This document shows positions 52,995 to 63,700 of a stretch of DNA of 64,000 nt, piece after piece. The translations under genes were made by a program, and so were the position numbers. The stretch's first letter is position 1. Each line of letters starts with the position of its first letter. The notes below the pieces were generated by a model. It searched no databases and was not told where the DNA came from. It saw only the letters and a program-made list of their open reading frames with translations. Source of the DNA: Chengkuizengella axinellae (GTDB taxonomy: Bacteria > Bacillota > Bacilli > Paenibacillales > KCTC-33759); assembly GCF_030730905.1 (NCBI RefSeq), contig NZ_JAVAMP010000005.1:163990-227989 (forward strand), read 5' to 3'.

Positions 52995-53450
52995 TATATT
53001 AACTCCTCCTCAATGACTAACTAATTGTAATTTAAAAACTTACAGTTACTAATTATACTCTTTTTGCTTTAAAAATCAAACTTTTCAAATCATTGTTGTC
53101 TTAGGACAGCTGCAACTTTTTTTCATACACTATTACTTTCTCCATAAACGCTCAATTCAACTCTGTTATGATCCTGTTAACTTTTAGAAATCCATTTTCC
53201 CTGTTAATCACAAGCTTTATTTTTTTCAATTTACTGTACAAAACTCCTCGTGCAGACCTGGATCGTAAACGTATATAAACATGAAGCCATGAAATAATAA
53301 ATATATACACTTTTTTCAAGCTAAAAACTCTTGCAACTCCATCGTATCTATGTAAAGATCAATATATTAAAATACTACTAGGTTCTACAAAGTTATATAG
53401 TAACAATATCATTTTTAATAGGTCTTATAGAGATAGTATGAGGTGAAGTA
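52995..53450. other. 456-bp gene-free stretch before the D-Asp operon
   Basis: A+T-rich sequence between divergent genes. I see no repeat copy, riboswitch or terminator. A weak promoter (TTGCAA near 53332, TAAAGA 16 bp later) may serve the operon at 53451. Confidence 0.4.
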
Positions 53451-54677
53451 ATGAATAATAAAGCAGTTATTTTAGGATGTAATTATTATATAGGTTTAAG
53501 CACTATACGTAATTTAGGTGTCCATGGCATACATACCGTGGCTGTAGACTATTCAGAAAAAGGTGCTTATGGTGCTAAATCAAAATATTGTTCAGAGAGG
53601 CTCATTGCCCCCCATTATAAAAAAGAGACTAAAAAATTCATTCGATTTTTAATTAATTATGCACGTGAGCAAAGTGCACCACCTGTTCTTATTCCTTGTC
53701 ACGATTCCTATGTTGAAATCATTGATGAACATTTAGAAGAGCTTAAAAAATGTTACCTTATCCCTCAAACGGAAACAGGTTTATATACCAAACTTATGAA
53801 TAAAGAAATACTTCATCAAATCGCACAAGAAAATGGAGTAAAGGTTCCTGAGACTGTTAAAGTTAATGATGAGAACTTAATAGAAAAGGTTGAAAACATC
53901 ATTAAATTCCCTTGCTTAGTCAAACCTGTTGACTCCCCTACTTTTGTTGCAAAATTTAGAAGAAAGTTATTTAAAGTTCATAATATAGAAGAATTAAAAA
54001 CTGCATTAGAAAAAGCAAAAAAAGCGAATTTAGAAGTGATTGTTCAAAGAATCATCCCTGGTTTTGACGATCACATGTATACCTATGATGCTTATCTAGA
54101 TCAGAATTCAAAAGTAACTCACTGGTTAACTTGTCAGAAATATCGACAATATCCAATCAATTTCGGTGCTTCTGTTTACACAGGACAAAAATATGTACCA
54201 GAGCTTCATGAAATCGGAGCTACATTTTTTGAAAAAATCGGATATAAAGGTTTTGCTGAGATAGAGTTTAAAAAGGACGCTGAAACAGGTCAGTATTATT
54301 TGATTGAAATCAATGTTCGAATTACTAATATAAATCAATTATTATACAAAGTAGGCGTAAATATACCTTACATTACTTACCAAGAATTAACGGGATCACC
54401 TGTACCTCCTAAAGCCATTGAAGAGGATACGGATGTACGTTTTTGGTGTGGATACGAAGACCTATATGCGATAAGAGATTATGTAAAAACAAAACAGCTC
54501 TCTTTAATGAGCATTATTAAGTCGCTATTGTTCAAACCAAAAGCCTACGCCATTTGGGATTGGAAGGATCCTATACCCGCGTTCTCAAACTCTGGCATGA
54601 TTGTTTCAAAAGTATTAAAGAGAGTACTAAGAATACCAACAGGTTCTAAGTCAAATAAAACAAAAAAATCAATATAA
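53451..54677 (+). CDS. ATP-grasp ligase, D-aspartate-ligase-like
   Basis: A 408-residue ATP-grasp protein: an N-terminal Rossmann-like domain (ILGCNYYIGLSTIRNLG), the central domain with FPCLVKPVDS and IVQRIIPGFDDHMYTYDAY, and the metal-binding GYKGFAEIEFKKD...YYLIEINVRITN. The pattern fits carboxylate-amine ligases such as the D-Asp ligase (Asl) that adds D-Asp to the Lys or DAP residue of peptidoglycan precursors. The C-terminus ends in a basic tail. It opens an operon with a MurE-like ligase, AsnB, a C39 peptidase and an aspartate racemase, which supports D-Asp as substrate. GAGGTG precedes the ATG. Confidence 0.83.
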   Translation: MNNKAVILGCNYYIGLSTIRNLGVHGIHTVAVDYSEKGAYGAKSKYCSERLIAPHYKKETKKFIRFLINYAREQSAPPVLIPCHDSYVEIIDEHLEELKKCYLIPQTETGLYTKLMNKEILHQIAQENGVKVPETVKVNDENLIEKVENIIKFPCLVKPVDSPTFVAKFRRKLFKVHNIEELKTALEKAKKANLEVIVQRIIPGFDDHMYTYDAYLDQNSKVTHWLTCQKYRQYPINFGASVYTGQKYVPELHEIGATFFEKIGYKGFAEIEFKKDAETGQYYLIEINVRITNINQLLYKVGVNIPYITYQELTGSPVPPKAIEEDTDVRFWCGYEDLYAIRDYVKTKQLSLMSIIKSLLFKPKAYAIWDWKDPIPAFSNSGMIVSKVLKRVLRIPTGSKSNKTKKSI

Positions 54678-54709
54678 TTAAGTAATAGATATGGAGATGA
54701 GATGGCCTT

Positions 54710-56200
54710 ATGTTATTATCCTCAGTACTTCAGGACCTTAAATATGATAAAATTAAGGGAGATACTAATATAGAAATAAGCGCTATTGCATATGACTCTA
54801 GAAAAGTAGTAAAAAACGGTTTATTTCTTGCTATTTCTGGGTTTGCAGTGGACGGGCATACCTTTATTGATAAAGCAATTGACAAGGGAGCAACCGTAAT
54901 TATTGTTGAAGAAGACGTGAAAATCGAAGAAGATATTACGGTCTTAAAAGTAACAAACTCTAGAAATGCACTTGCTAGAATTTCATCCAATTATTATCAT
55001 CGTCCTACAGAAAAATTAAATGTAGTAGGGATTACAGGGACAAATGGTAAAACTTCTATTTCTTACTTTTTAAAATCTATATTCGAACATGCAGAACGTT
55101 CTATAGGTCTGATCGGCACGATTGGAACAGTCATAAACAACAAAGTTGAAAAAAATTTAAATACAACACCAGAATCATTGAATTTACAGCATACTTTCTC
55201 TAAAATGATAGAGGCCAGAACAGATCATTGTATTATGGAGGTCTCTTCACACGCTTTAAATCTAGATAGAGTGGCTTACAGTCATTTTAATACTGCCATT
55301 TTTACTAATTTATCGCCAGACCATCTAGAGCTGCATCATGATATGGAAGAATATTTTGAAGCAAAAGCCAAACTATTTGAGCTGTCTAAAGATTATAATA
55401 TTATCAACATAGATGATGATTACGGCAAAAAATTAATCAACAAAGTAGAAAAGTATGAAACAAAATTATTAACCTATGGTTTAGATAAAGATGCTGATAT
55501 TTTTGCTTCAAATATTAAATATTCAGCAGACGGTACAACTTATAAAGTACACACTCCTTCAGGCAATATGGATATGAAAGTGAATCTTCCTGGTGTCATT
55601 TATGTATATAATAGTTTAGCTGCCATCGCTTGTGCCTACTGCAATCAAATTCCTCTAGAGGTAACCAAAGAGGGCATTCAAAAGCTAGAAGGTATTAAAG
55701 GTAGGTTTGAAGTTGTATATCAAAAGAACAATTATAAAATTGTGATTGATTTTGCCCATACTGAAGATGCACTAAAAAATGCGATACTTACGTTAAAACA
55801 GCATGCAAAAGGAAGAATTATCGTTGTGTTTGGTGTCTATGCAGACCCTGGAGAATCAGGTACAGACAAAAGAAGAGCAATGGGACAAGTTGCTGCAAAT
55901 TATGCAGATTTCTCTATTGTTACCTCTGATAATCCCAAGGATCAGGATCCTGATTTAATTATTCAAGAAATTACTCAAGCCATCGAAGAATCGGGTGGAA
56001 CAGACACTTACGATGCTGTGGTTGATCGTAAAGAAGCCATTAAATACGCCATCGACATCAGCGAGCAAGACGATATCATACTTATCGCTGGCAAGGGACA
56101 TGAAACATCACAAGTTATTGGCACAACAGAAATTCCATTTAATGAAAAAGAAATCGTGCTTGATATCATAAAAAATAAAAATCAAGTTCTTGAAATATAA
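54710..56200 (+). CDS. Divergent MurE-like Mur ligase
   Basis: A 496-residue Mur ligase with the MurE layout. The P-loop GITGTNGKTS is at residues 107-116, the carbamylated-Lys region EAKAKLFE near 217-223, and GAGKGHE-like IAGKGHETSQ near the C-terminus. The substrate motif is DNPK at 407-410 where DAP-adding MurE has DNPR, and the usual VFGCGGDRD reads VFGVYADPGES. The added amino acid may therefore differ from meso-DAP. It is probably not the housekeeping murE, which normally lies in the dcw cluster with murF and mraY. It is the second gene of the D-Asp operon, 32 bp after the ATP-grasp gene. Confidence 0.87.
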   Translation: MLLSSVLQDLKYDKIKGDTNIEISAIAYDSRKVVKNGLFLAISGFAVDGHTFIDKAIDKGATVIIVEEDVKIEEDITVLKVTNSRNALARISSNYYHRPTEKLNVVGITGTNGKTSISYFLKSIFEHAERSIGLIGTIGTVINNKVEKNLNTTPESLNLQHTFSKMIEARTDHCIMEVSSHALNLDRVAYSHFNTAIFTNLSPDHLELHHDMEEYFEAKAKLFELSKDYNIINIDDDYGKKLINKVEKYETKLLTYGLDKDADIFASNIKYSADGTTYKVHTPSGNMDMKVNLPGVIYVYNSLAAIACAYCNQIPLEVTKEGIQKLEGIKGRFEVVYQKNNYKIVIDFAHTEDALKNAILTLKQHAKGRIIVVFGVYADPGESGTDKRRAMGQVAANYADFSIVTSDNPKDQDPDLIIQEITQAIEESGGTDTYDAVVDRKEAIKYAIDISEQDDIILIAGKGHETSQVIGTTEIPFNEKEIVLDIIKNKNQVLEI

Positions 56201-56204
56201 TGAA

Positions 56205-56315
56205 CCCCAAAAGTGAAGTTCACTACTATGAATCCCAGTTCTTGGACGAACTGGTGTCGATGTTCACCACATGGACGTGGTGTGATATTAGTCGACCGAT
56301 TACTTTTGCGGGGCC
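56205..56315 (+). repeat. Complete GGA-loop structured repeat, copy C
   Basis: Outer arms CCCCAAAAGTGA (56205-56216) and TTACTTTTGCGGGG (56300-56313). Inner hairpins CCAGTTC-TTGGAC-GAACTGG and CACCAC-ATGGAC-GTGGTG between GTCGA arms. Compared with copy A, the loops change together at the last position (T to C) while GGA and both stems are kept. It lies inside the operon, five bases after the MurE-like stop. Confidence 0.75.
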
Positions 56316-56370
56316 CATAGCCAATAAAACTGTTAAATATTAGTTTAAAACAACGAAAGGTGATTACTTT

Positions 56371-58266
56371 ATGTGTGGTTTTGTAGGTTTTGCAGATACC
56401 AGTTTATCAGTAGATAAAACAAAAACAATTCAAGATATGATGGATAGCATCGTTCATAGAGGCCCTGACAGTGGTGGGGTCTTTTCTGATAAAAAGGTCA
56501 CCTTCGGTTTCCGCCGTCTAATGATCATTGACTTAGTAGAAGAAGGCAACCAACCCATGTACAATGAAGATGAGAGCTGTGTACTTATCTTCAATGGAGA
56601 GATTTACAACTATCAAGAATTACGTGAGGACCTAATTAATAAAGGTCATGAATTTATTAGCAAAACAGATAGTGAAGTTATTCTTCATGGATATGAAGAA
56701 TACGGCGTTGACATTTTACAGAAATTAAGAGGTATGTTCGCATTTTCAATATGGGACTCAAAAAACGAGACCATGTTCCTTGCAAGAGATTTCTTCGGCA
56801 TCAAACCTTTATACTATACTCAAAATACAACAGACGATTCCTTTTTATTCGGTTCAGAAATCAAATCCTTTTTAAAACATCCAAGCTTTAAAAAAGAGAT
56901 GAATAAAGATGCTTTGAAACCTTACCTAACCTTTCAATATTCCGTCATGGATGAAACCTTTTTCAAAGGCGTGTATAAGCTAAAGCCAGGTCATTATATG
57001 CTCTATAAAAAAGGAAATATTGAAATCAAACCGTATTGGGATGCTGATTTTTCTGAAAAGGATAATAGTATGGACTATTACGTTCAGCAAATTAAAGATA
57101 CTTTAAAAGAATCTGTAAAATATCATAAAATTAGTGATGTAAAAGTAGGATCTTTTTTATCAGGTGGGGTTGACTCAAGTTATATTACTTCCCTATTAAA
57201 TCCAAATAAAACCTTCTCTGTTGGCTTTCAGGATCATGAAGGAATTTTTAATGAAACAAATCTAGCAAAGGATTTATCAGATATTTTGCATATCGAAAAT
57301 CATAAAACAATCATTGATGCGGATGAATGCTTTAACATGCTTCCTAAGATTCAATATCATATGGATGAACCTCAATCCAATCCATCCTCAGTCCCGTTAT
57401 ACTTTTTAGCAGAACTAGCAAGTAAACATGTGACTGTTGTATTGTCTGGTGAGGGCGCGGATGAAATATTTGGCGGATATGCTTGGTATCAACCTACACC
57501 TGCAATGAGCAAATATGAAAAACTTCCTTTTACTGTTCGCAGACCGATTTCAAAGTTGAGTCAAAAACTTCCTAGAAATCGAATCACTGCATTTTTAGAA
57601 AAAGGCGGTCAAAAGGTTGAAGAGAAATTTATTGGTCAAGCCAAAGTATTTGAAGAAGAAGATGCTTTGAGAGTGCTAAAAGAGGACTACAAAAAAAGCC
57701 CCTCTATCCAAAAAATTACGAAAGAAGCATATGATAAAGTAAGTGATAAAGATGATCTGACTAAAATGCAATATGTAGATCTAAAGCTGTGGTTACCAGG
57801 TGACATTTTATTAAAAGCAGATAAAATGAGCTCTGCACACTCGATTGAGCTTCGTGTCCCTTTTTTAGATAAAGTAGTCATGTCTTTAGCCTCACAGCTT
57901 CCTGCTAATCAACGTGTGAGTAAAGAAAATACGAAACATGCCTTAAGAATAGCGGCAAAAGAATCATTACCTGAGGAATGGGCAAATCGACCAAAAGTAG
58001 GATTTCCTGTACCTATCCGATACTGGTTAAGAGAAGAAAAATATTATAACATTGTAAAAGAAATGTTTCAGTCTGATATGGCAGAAGAATTTTTTAATAC
58101 CAATGAGCTTATGAATTTTCTTGATGACCACTATGCGGAAAAGCAAAACTACGCAAGATATATTTGGACGGTATATGTGTTTTTAGTTTGGTACAAAACG
58201 TTTTTTATAGATGAACAAATCACCTCAAAAAGCGAAGAAGAACAGTCAAAGGTGGAATTTCCGTAG
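56371..58266 (+). CDS. asnB: Glutamine-hydrolysing asparagine synthase family protein
   Basis: A 631-residue AsnB: class II glutaminase domain with catalytic Cys2 (MCGFVGF) and HRGPDSGG, RLMIIDL, NGEIYNY; then the synthetase domain with the PP-loop SGGVDSS near residue 265 and LSGEGADEIFGGY. Besides free asparagine, AsnB relatives amidate DAP or D-Asp in peptidoglycan. In this operon, amidation of D-Asp to D-Asn or of a side-chain carboxyl is likely. The ATG has AAAGGTG before it. Repeat copy C lies upstream. Confidence 0.9.
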   Translation: MCGFVGFADTSLSVDKTKTIQDMMDSIVHRGPDSGGVFSDKKVTFGFRRLMIIDLVEEGNQPMYNEDESCVLIFNGEIYNYQELREDLINKGHEFISKTDSEVILHGYEEYGVDILQKLRGMFAFSIWDSKNETMFLARDFFGIKPLYYTQNTTDDSFLFGSEIKSFLKHPSFKKEMNKDALKPYLTFQYSVMDETFFKGVYKLKPGHYMLYKKGNIEIKPYWDADFSEKDNSMDYYVQQIKDTLKESVKYHKISDVKVGSFLSGGVDSSYITSLLNPNKTFSVGFQDHEGIFNETNLAKDLSDILHIENHKTIIDADECFNMLPKIQYHMDEPQSNPSSVPLYFLAELASKHVTVVLSGEGADEIFGGYAWYQPTPAMSKYEKLPFTVRRPISKLSQKLPRNRITAFLEKGGQKVEEKFIGQAKVFEEEDALRVLKEDYKKSPSIQKITKEAYDKVSDKDDLTKMQYVDLKLWLPGDILLKADKMSSAHSIELRVPFLDKVVMSLASQLPANQRVSKENTKHALRIAAKESLPEEWANRPKVGFPVPIRYWLREEKYYNIVKEMFQSDMAEEFFNTNELMNFLDDHYAEKQNYARYIWTVYVFLVWYKTFFIDEQITSKSEEEQSKVEFP

Positions 58267-58291
58267 GTGTGTCTAGGGGGATTAAAACATT

Positions 58292-59359
58292 TTGATAAAA
58301 GTATTAAAACAAATATCAACCATTATATTTTTCCTTGTTTTCATATTAGCCCTTCTTATTATAGCTGAACTAGTTAGAGATCATATATTATTAAATCCCG
58401 CCGCTAGTAAAAATACCAGCAAACAAGGAATCATAACCATCATTAATATGGAAGAAGATACTGATCTTCCTATTAATGAGACAGAGTTTCTAGTTATTAA
58501 CAGCCAGGGAAATGTCGTAGATGTATTAATTACTGACAAAACTGGCAGAGCTGCATCTGAGGCATTTTCAGCAGGTACAAGTTATACAATGAAACAAAGT
58601 AAAATCAAATCACCTTATGAATTGAATGAAACCATATTTCATATTGAAATCACAGAAGAAAACCAAGCTATAATCATTAAAAATAAGATGTTTGATTTTG
58701 TGAAAAATACGAAACTAACAGAAACTGGACAAAGTGAAATTACTAAACTGTACTTTCCTTTTGAGCCTCTATTACAGAATCCTGAATTGCCTCAGGGATG
58801 TGAAATTACTGCATTAACTTCTGTACTTCACTTTTATGGTTATCATGTGAGCAAAACAGAAATGGCAGATCATTACTTACCTAAGGAGCCATTAATTAGA
58901 AAAAACAACAAGCTATATAGTGCTAATCCATATAAAGCATATGCTGGTAATCCTAGAGATAAAAATGGAGGTTTATTTTCATATACCCCTCCTATCGTTA
59001 AAGCAGCAAATCATTATTTTGACAATGTTGATGGGAATTATAGTGTCGTTGACCTTACTGGAAGCTCTAGAGAAGACATCATAGAGCAATTAAATCAAGG
59101 GGTTCCCATCATGGTATGGGTAACCATCGATCTTAATAAACCACAGATGGACTTTTCATGGTATTTCAACGATACAGGTGAATTCTTCTCTGCTCCATCC
59201 AATCTGCATGTAATGGTACTACACGGTTACGATCAAAACAACGTGTATGTCATGGACCCGTTAAAAGGAGAAATGACTTATGATGCTAATACATTTTTTG
59301 GCAGTTACTATGCACTAGGAAGTCATGCTATGATGATTACTAAAGAAAACGCTAAATAA
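58292..59359 (+). CDS. Membrane-anchored C39-family peptidase with SpaA-like domain
   Basis: A TTG start gives an N-terminal membrane helix (about 9-28), then a prealbumin/SpaA-like beta domain (about 46-130). The C39-like papain-fold domain follows (about 155-350) with Cys170 in LPQGCEITAL, His306 in SNLHVMVLHGY and Asp322 in VMDPL. It is outside the membrane, so it could cleave or transfer peptide bonds in the cell wall made by the neighbouring ligases, or process another surface protein. It is 25 bp after asnB. Confidence 0.83.
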   Translation: MIKVLKQISTIIFFLVFILALLIIAELVRDHILLNPAASKNTSKQGIITIINMEEDTDLPINETEFLVINSQGNVVDVLITDKTGRAASEAFSAGTSYTMKQSKIKSPYELNETIFHIEITEENQAIIIKNKMFDFVKNTKLTETGQSEITKLYFPFEPLLQNPELPQGCEITALTSVLHFYGYHVSKTEMADHYLPKEPLIRKNNKLYSANPYKAYAGNPRDKNGGLFSYTPPIVKAANHYFDNVDGNYSVVDLTGSSREDIIEQLNQGVPIMVWVTIDLNKPQMDFSWYFNDTGEFFSAPSNLHVMVLHGYDQNNVYVMDPLKGEMTYDANTFFGSYYALGSHAMMITKENAK

Positions 59360-59414
59360 TCTATACTCCACTATATTAAATCATGAAAACAGTGAATCGA
59401 AGTAGGGTGAAATT

Positions 59415-60158
59415 ATGGAAGACCAAATCTTAGGTGTAATTGGCGGAATGGGACCAAAAGCAACCTCTGTATTTTTTGATAAAGTAGTAGAATCAACAGA
59501 AGCACATAAAGACCAGGATCATATTGATATGGTGATTTTAAACCATGCTTCTATTCCTGATCGTACTCGTGTCATACTAGATAAAAATGAAGAAACATTT
59601 TTAAACGCAATTCAGAAAGATATTAATCTTCTTGAGGTTGCTGGTGTTGACAATATTGCCATTCCATGCAATACCTCACATTATTTCTATGATGCACTAG
59701 TAAAAATGACAGATATCAACATCATCCATATGGTTGATGAAACAGTAAAACATTTAGTAGAAACCTATGGTGCAGGTACGAAGGTTGGGATTATGGCTAC
59801 CAACGGAACCATAAGCAGTGGAATCTATGAAAAGAGCTGCAATAAACATAACATAGACTTGTGTGTCCCAGACAAGGAACTTCAAGAGCAGATCATGAAT
59901 ATCATCTATCATGATATTAAAAATGATTTAGATGCAGATACCCATGAAATCGAAGCCATCATTCATGATTTTATTTTTAAGCAGGACTGCAGCTGTGTCA
60001 TCCTTGCTTGCACTGAATTCTCTGTTATTAAATTGAGTGAGGAAGCTCAAAATCACACCATCGACGCAATGGATGTACTTGTGAGAAAATCGATTGAATT
60101 GTCCGGAAAACAGGTAAAGAGTTTGCAGCCAAACAAATCGAATGCTGCGATTATCTAA
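59415..60158 (+). CDS. Aspartate/glutamate racemase family protein
   Basis: A 247-residue PLP-independent racemase. The two catalytic cysteines are Cys85 in AIPCNTSH and Cys199 in ILACTEFS; GVIGGMGPKAT at the start is typical of the aspartate-racemase branch. It would supply D-Asp to the ATP-grasp ligase at the head of the operon. It is the last gene; a terminator follows. Confidence 0.92.
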   Translation: MEDQILGVIGGMGPKATSVFFDKVVESTEAHKDQDHIDMVILNHASIPDRTRVILDKNEETFLNAIQKDINLLEVAGVDNIAIPCNTSHYFYDALVKMTDINIIHMVDETVKHLVETYGAGTKVGIMATNGTISSGIYEKSCNKHNIDLCVPDKELQEQIMNIIYHDIKNDLDADTHEIEAIIHDFIFKQDCSCVILACTEFSVIKLSEEAQNHTIDAMDVLVRKSIELSGKQVKSLQPNKSNAAII

Positions 60159-60170
60159 TAAAGAATGAAA

Positions 60171-60196
60171 AAATAGACGCCCTCCAGCGTCTATTT
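60171..60196. terminator. Bidirectional terminator
   Basis: AAATAGACGC pairs with GCGTCTATTT; the minus strand continues TTTC, the plus strand CACA, so it works best for the gene at 60221 but should also close the D-Asp operon. Confidence 0.8.
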
Positions 60197-60220
60197 CACA
60201 TACTGAAATACAAAATCACA

Positions 60221-60535
60221 TTAATCTTTTTTTAAACCTAAAGACCAAAAATCCCCATATTGAGAAAGCTCTTTAAAAACCTCTCTACTCTGTTCAGGTA
60301 GTATCAATAAAAGGCTGTAAGCTGTTTTTAATCTTACAAACTCATCTGAATGATTCATTAATCGAACCATCTCAGTCGTCGAATCTCTCAAACTCAACTC
60401 TTTCCTTATCTCATATATTTTTTTCATTTGCTTATTGGATTCTTGTAAATCCCCTTGTTTTATTGCCTCACCAAATTGAATTGAAGTATCTGTAAATTCA
60501 TTAATAAGCTTTTCTAAAGTCACCATAGTCACCAT
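60221..60535 (-). CDS. DUF2019-like helical-repeat protein
   Basis: A 104-residue all-helical protein with the pattern LINEFTDTSIQFGEAIKQGD, then a KIYEIRKEL helix and HSDEFVRLKTAYSLLLILPE. This is like DUF2019, a small HEAT-like family of unknown role. The ATG at 60535 has GGGAG 7 bases before it. Not clearly linked to its neighbours. Confidence 0.6.
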   Translation of the reverse strand: MVTMVTLEKLINEFTDTSIQFGEAIKQGDLQESNKQMKKIYEIRKELSLRDSTTEMVRLMNHSDEFVRLKTAYSLLLILPEQSREVFKELSQYGDFWSLGLKKD

Positions 60536-60668
60536 ATAACTACTCCCGATCTTAATTTAATACAAAACTGTTTAATCTTATTCAACTTAAATCCCTACTC
60601 TTATATCTGACTTTAATGTACAGAAAGTATTGATAACTAATTCATAAGCATTGTGATTTGTTAAACAA

Positions 60669-60699
60669 AATCCTACGCGGATGAACTCCGCATAGGATT
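60669..60699 (-). terminator. Terminator of the SLH-protein gene
   Basis: A 13-bp stem (AATCCTATGCGGA against TCCGCGTAGGATT, one G-U) followed by TTGTTT on the minus strand. Confidence 0.85.
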
Positions 60700-60717
60700 C
60701 TTTCTTGTTGATAGCTT

Positions 60718-63700
60718 TTATTCCACTTGATCCTTTAATTCCTTAACGAACTCCTCATGCCTTTCCTCATACTCTGATTCATGTGATACGGATGCTTCTT
60801 CAATGTGTCCAAATCCCCAATAAGATGAGTCAACATCAGGGAATGTAGGGGCAATATTCTCCAATGGTCCACGGTAGAGCATATTGTTGATTAACACAAC
60901 CGTTTCTGTACGAGTGATCGAATTAGACGGTTTAAAAGTACCATCTTCATATCCATTAATCATACCATTTCGATATAAAGCTTCGATGGCTGCTTCTGCC
61001 CAATGTGTTTCAATATCCTCAAAATGAGTCTCAATCGGTGCACTTACATTTAGCTTTAAGTATCTAGTCATAACAGATACTAGTTCTGCTCTAGTTATAG
61101 CTTGATCTGGGCGGAATTCATTGTTTGTATAACCATTGAATAAACCTTCCTCCGTTACTACATTGATGTATTTATACGCCCAGTGCTCGCTATCCACATC
61201 ACTATAAAAAGCTTCTTCACTGTTATATTTGCCAATTAATCTTGCCATCATCGCAGCAAGCTCTGCTCTAGTTAATGATTTTTCTGATTTGAACGTACCA
61301 TCTGGATATCCCATAATATATCTTTCATGTTCATGCGAACCATAACGATTGGATACCACTTTGAGTTTAACTGATGATTTAGCCCATTCAGGATGTACTA
61401 ATTCTCCAGAGTATATAAAATCAGAAGTTAGCTCCAGCAGTTTTTCCTCAGAATCAATCATCGGCAATTCTATCATCATTTCATAACTAATGATTTCATC
61501 CGAAGCTACATTTTCTAAATCCCAAGAAATGATCGTACCTTCTACTATTCCACCATCTGCATCAATCACTTTCACGTCTGAAGGAATTTTCACTTGTAAA
61601 GTTCCTTTATTCAACATCTTTTCTGATAGATTTATAAAATCTACTTTTACTGGCGCTTGACTGCCCTCTGGATAGATGCTTTGTTCTAGTGATAAGTTTG
61701 TAGCTACGTCCATCTGATTCTCTTCTTCGCCCCCTGTGGAAGGTGACTCTGTTCCTCCGCTGTTACCACCAGGCTTTTTCTCCATTTCTATATCATGACG
61801 TACAATGGCTTCTTCCACCGAAATGGTTGGACTTGTGTAAGTATAATAACCATTTTTAGTTGCAATTAAATAATAATCTGTATAGGAATAAACCATATAA
61901 GCATAATTTCCGTAGCTATCACTATATTGTGGGTTATGGTTATCATTCGGTGCAAAATCTACTAGTTCAGGAAGTTCCACTCTCGTACCTGGTGTTATTC
62001 CGTTATCCCTATTTCTTTGAGTATCTGCATAAAACAGAATAACTTTTGCTCCCTCAATGATTTCTCCCGTCTTTTGATCTGTAATCACACCATAAGGATC
62101 AATCAATTCTTCAACAATGTTTAACTGGCCATCATCAGTCACTTTGACTTTAGGCAGAGTACCATCTTCACGCTCATTAATAATGATCTCTTCCCCATCA
62201 TCATGCACATACCGTACTTCTAATGTATACTCACCCAGTTTAATATCCTCTGCGTTAAAAATACCATTGTTATCCACTGTATGCCCTATAGGTTGACCCT
62301 CATTATCCAATAAATATTGGTCATCTGAATCTTTTAAATAAACCTTCATATTATGATCAACAGGAGGGGTTAATTCAGAATCACCACTAGACTCCTTACT
62401 TGCAATCAATCCAGTAATCGTCTTCGTAGAATCAAAATCTTCATCACCTTTACCTGTTACTTCACCAACTTCAGCACTTTGATGAAATTCAACTTCCTTT
62501 GTTTCATTATCCAGCTCAATTGTTTTAATAATCGTCACATCGTAATCAACATCACCACGTGGAATAGCAATTGAGTACTTACCTTCTGAGTCAGTGATTG
62601 CCTTTTCAGAGAAATCAATATTTCCATCACCATCAAAGTCTTTTGTAATGATGACTGTTGCTCCCTCAATAGGATCTGGCTTTCCGTCACCATCTAAATC
62701 CTCATTTTGAGTAACGATCCCCTTAACAGAACCTGGTAGGAACGTCACAATGATTTGTTCAATCGCAATTAATCCATTGTATTCTGCTTTTGCTTGGACA
62801 ACTATGCTTTGAGAATTTACCCCTTCAATTTTTTCGGAAGCATAGGTTACAAAAGCTTTTCCTTGCTCATTTGTTTGTGATACTGCAGTTAAAAGATCAG
62901 TCGAATTCTCAAATGAACCTCTTGGCGCTGTAAATTCAACATCTACCCCAGGAATGACATTTCCATCCTTATCCTTCAATAAGGCATTTAATTGAGATGT
63001 AGATTTACCATCACCTACGATAGCACTTGGATCTGCAAATAATTCTAAACTAAATTCTACTAGTTCAAAGTCTTTCTTAATCGTAGTATCTTCTATATTT
63101 TCAGGAATGGCATAAATAGAACTCCTTTTAACTGCATACCCAGATTTTTGAATAACAATTAAATAAGTATTTGTTTTAATGTTTTCAAAGGTGTATTTTC
63201 CATCTGCTTTTGTAAATACTTCACCTATTTGAATAGATCCCGTTGAATCAAATAATGTAACCTTGGCACCTTCAATAATTTCCTTTGTCTCTTGATCAGT
63301 GATTGTTCCTTCCAAATTAATGTTTGTTCTTACATGAAATTTGTTATCTTCGCCTATACGGATTTGATCTTCAGTTTGCACCTCATTATTACTTGCATCA
63401 TAAGCAATAAACGTTACTTCGTATTCATCTTGTAAAATATGATCTGGCAAGTAATATTCGATGTTAGTCCAAACTTTTTCATTATCTAAATCGGCTGTAT
63501 CTTCATTAGATAGTGTCAATTCTACTTGTTCTATAATTTCAAGATCATTGCTTTTATAAGAATAGGTTGCAATAACTTTATCAGCATCTAGTGAACTTAC
63601 TGCTGATATTTTTAGCGGGTTTCCTCGTAAGAGGATTATAGGAGTTTCATCTCCTTGTTCTCGATTTCCTACCCAACCGTCAAGATATGGTTTCACTAGA

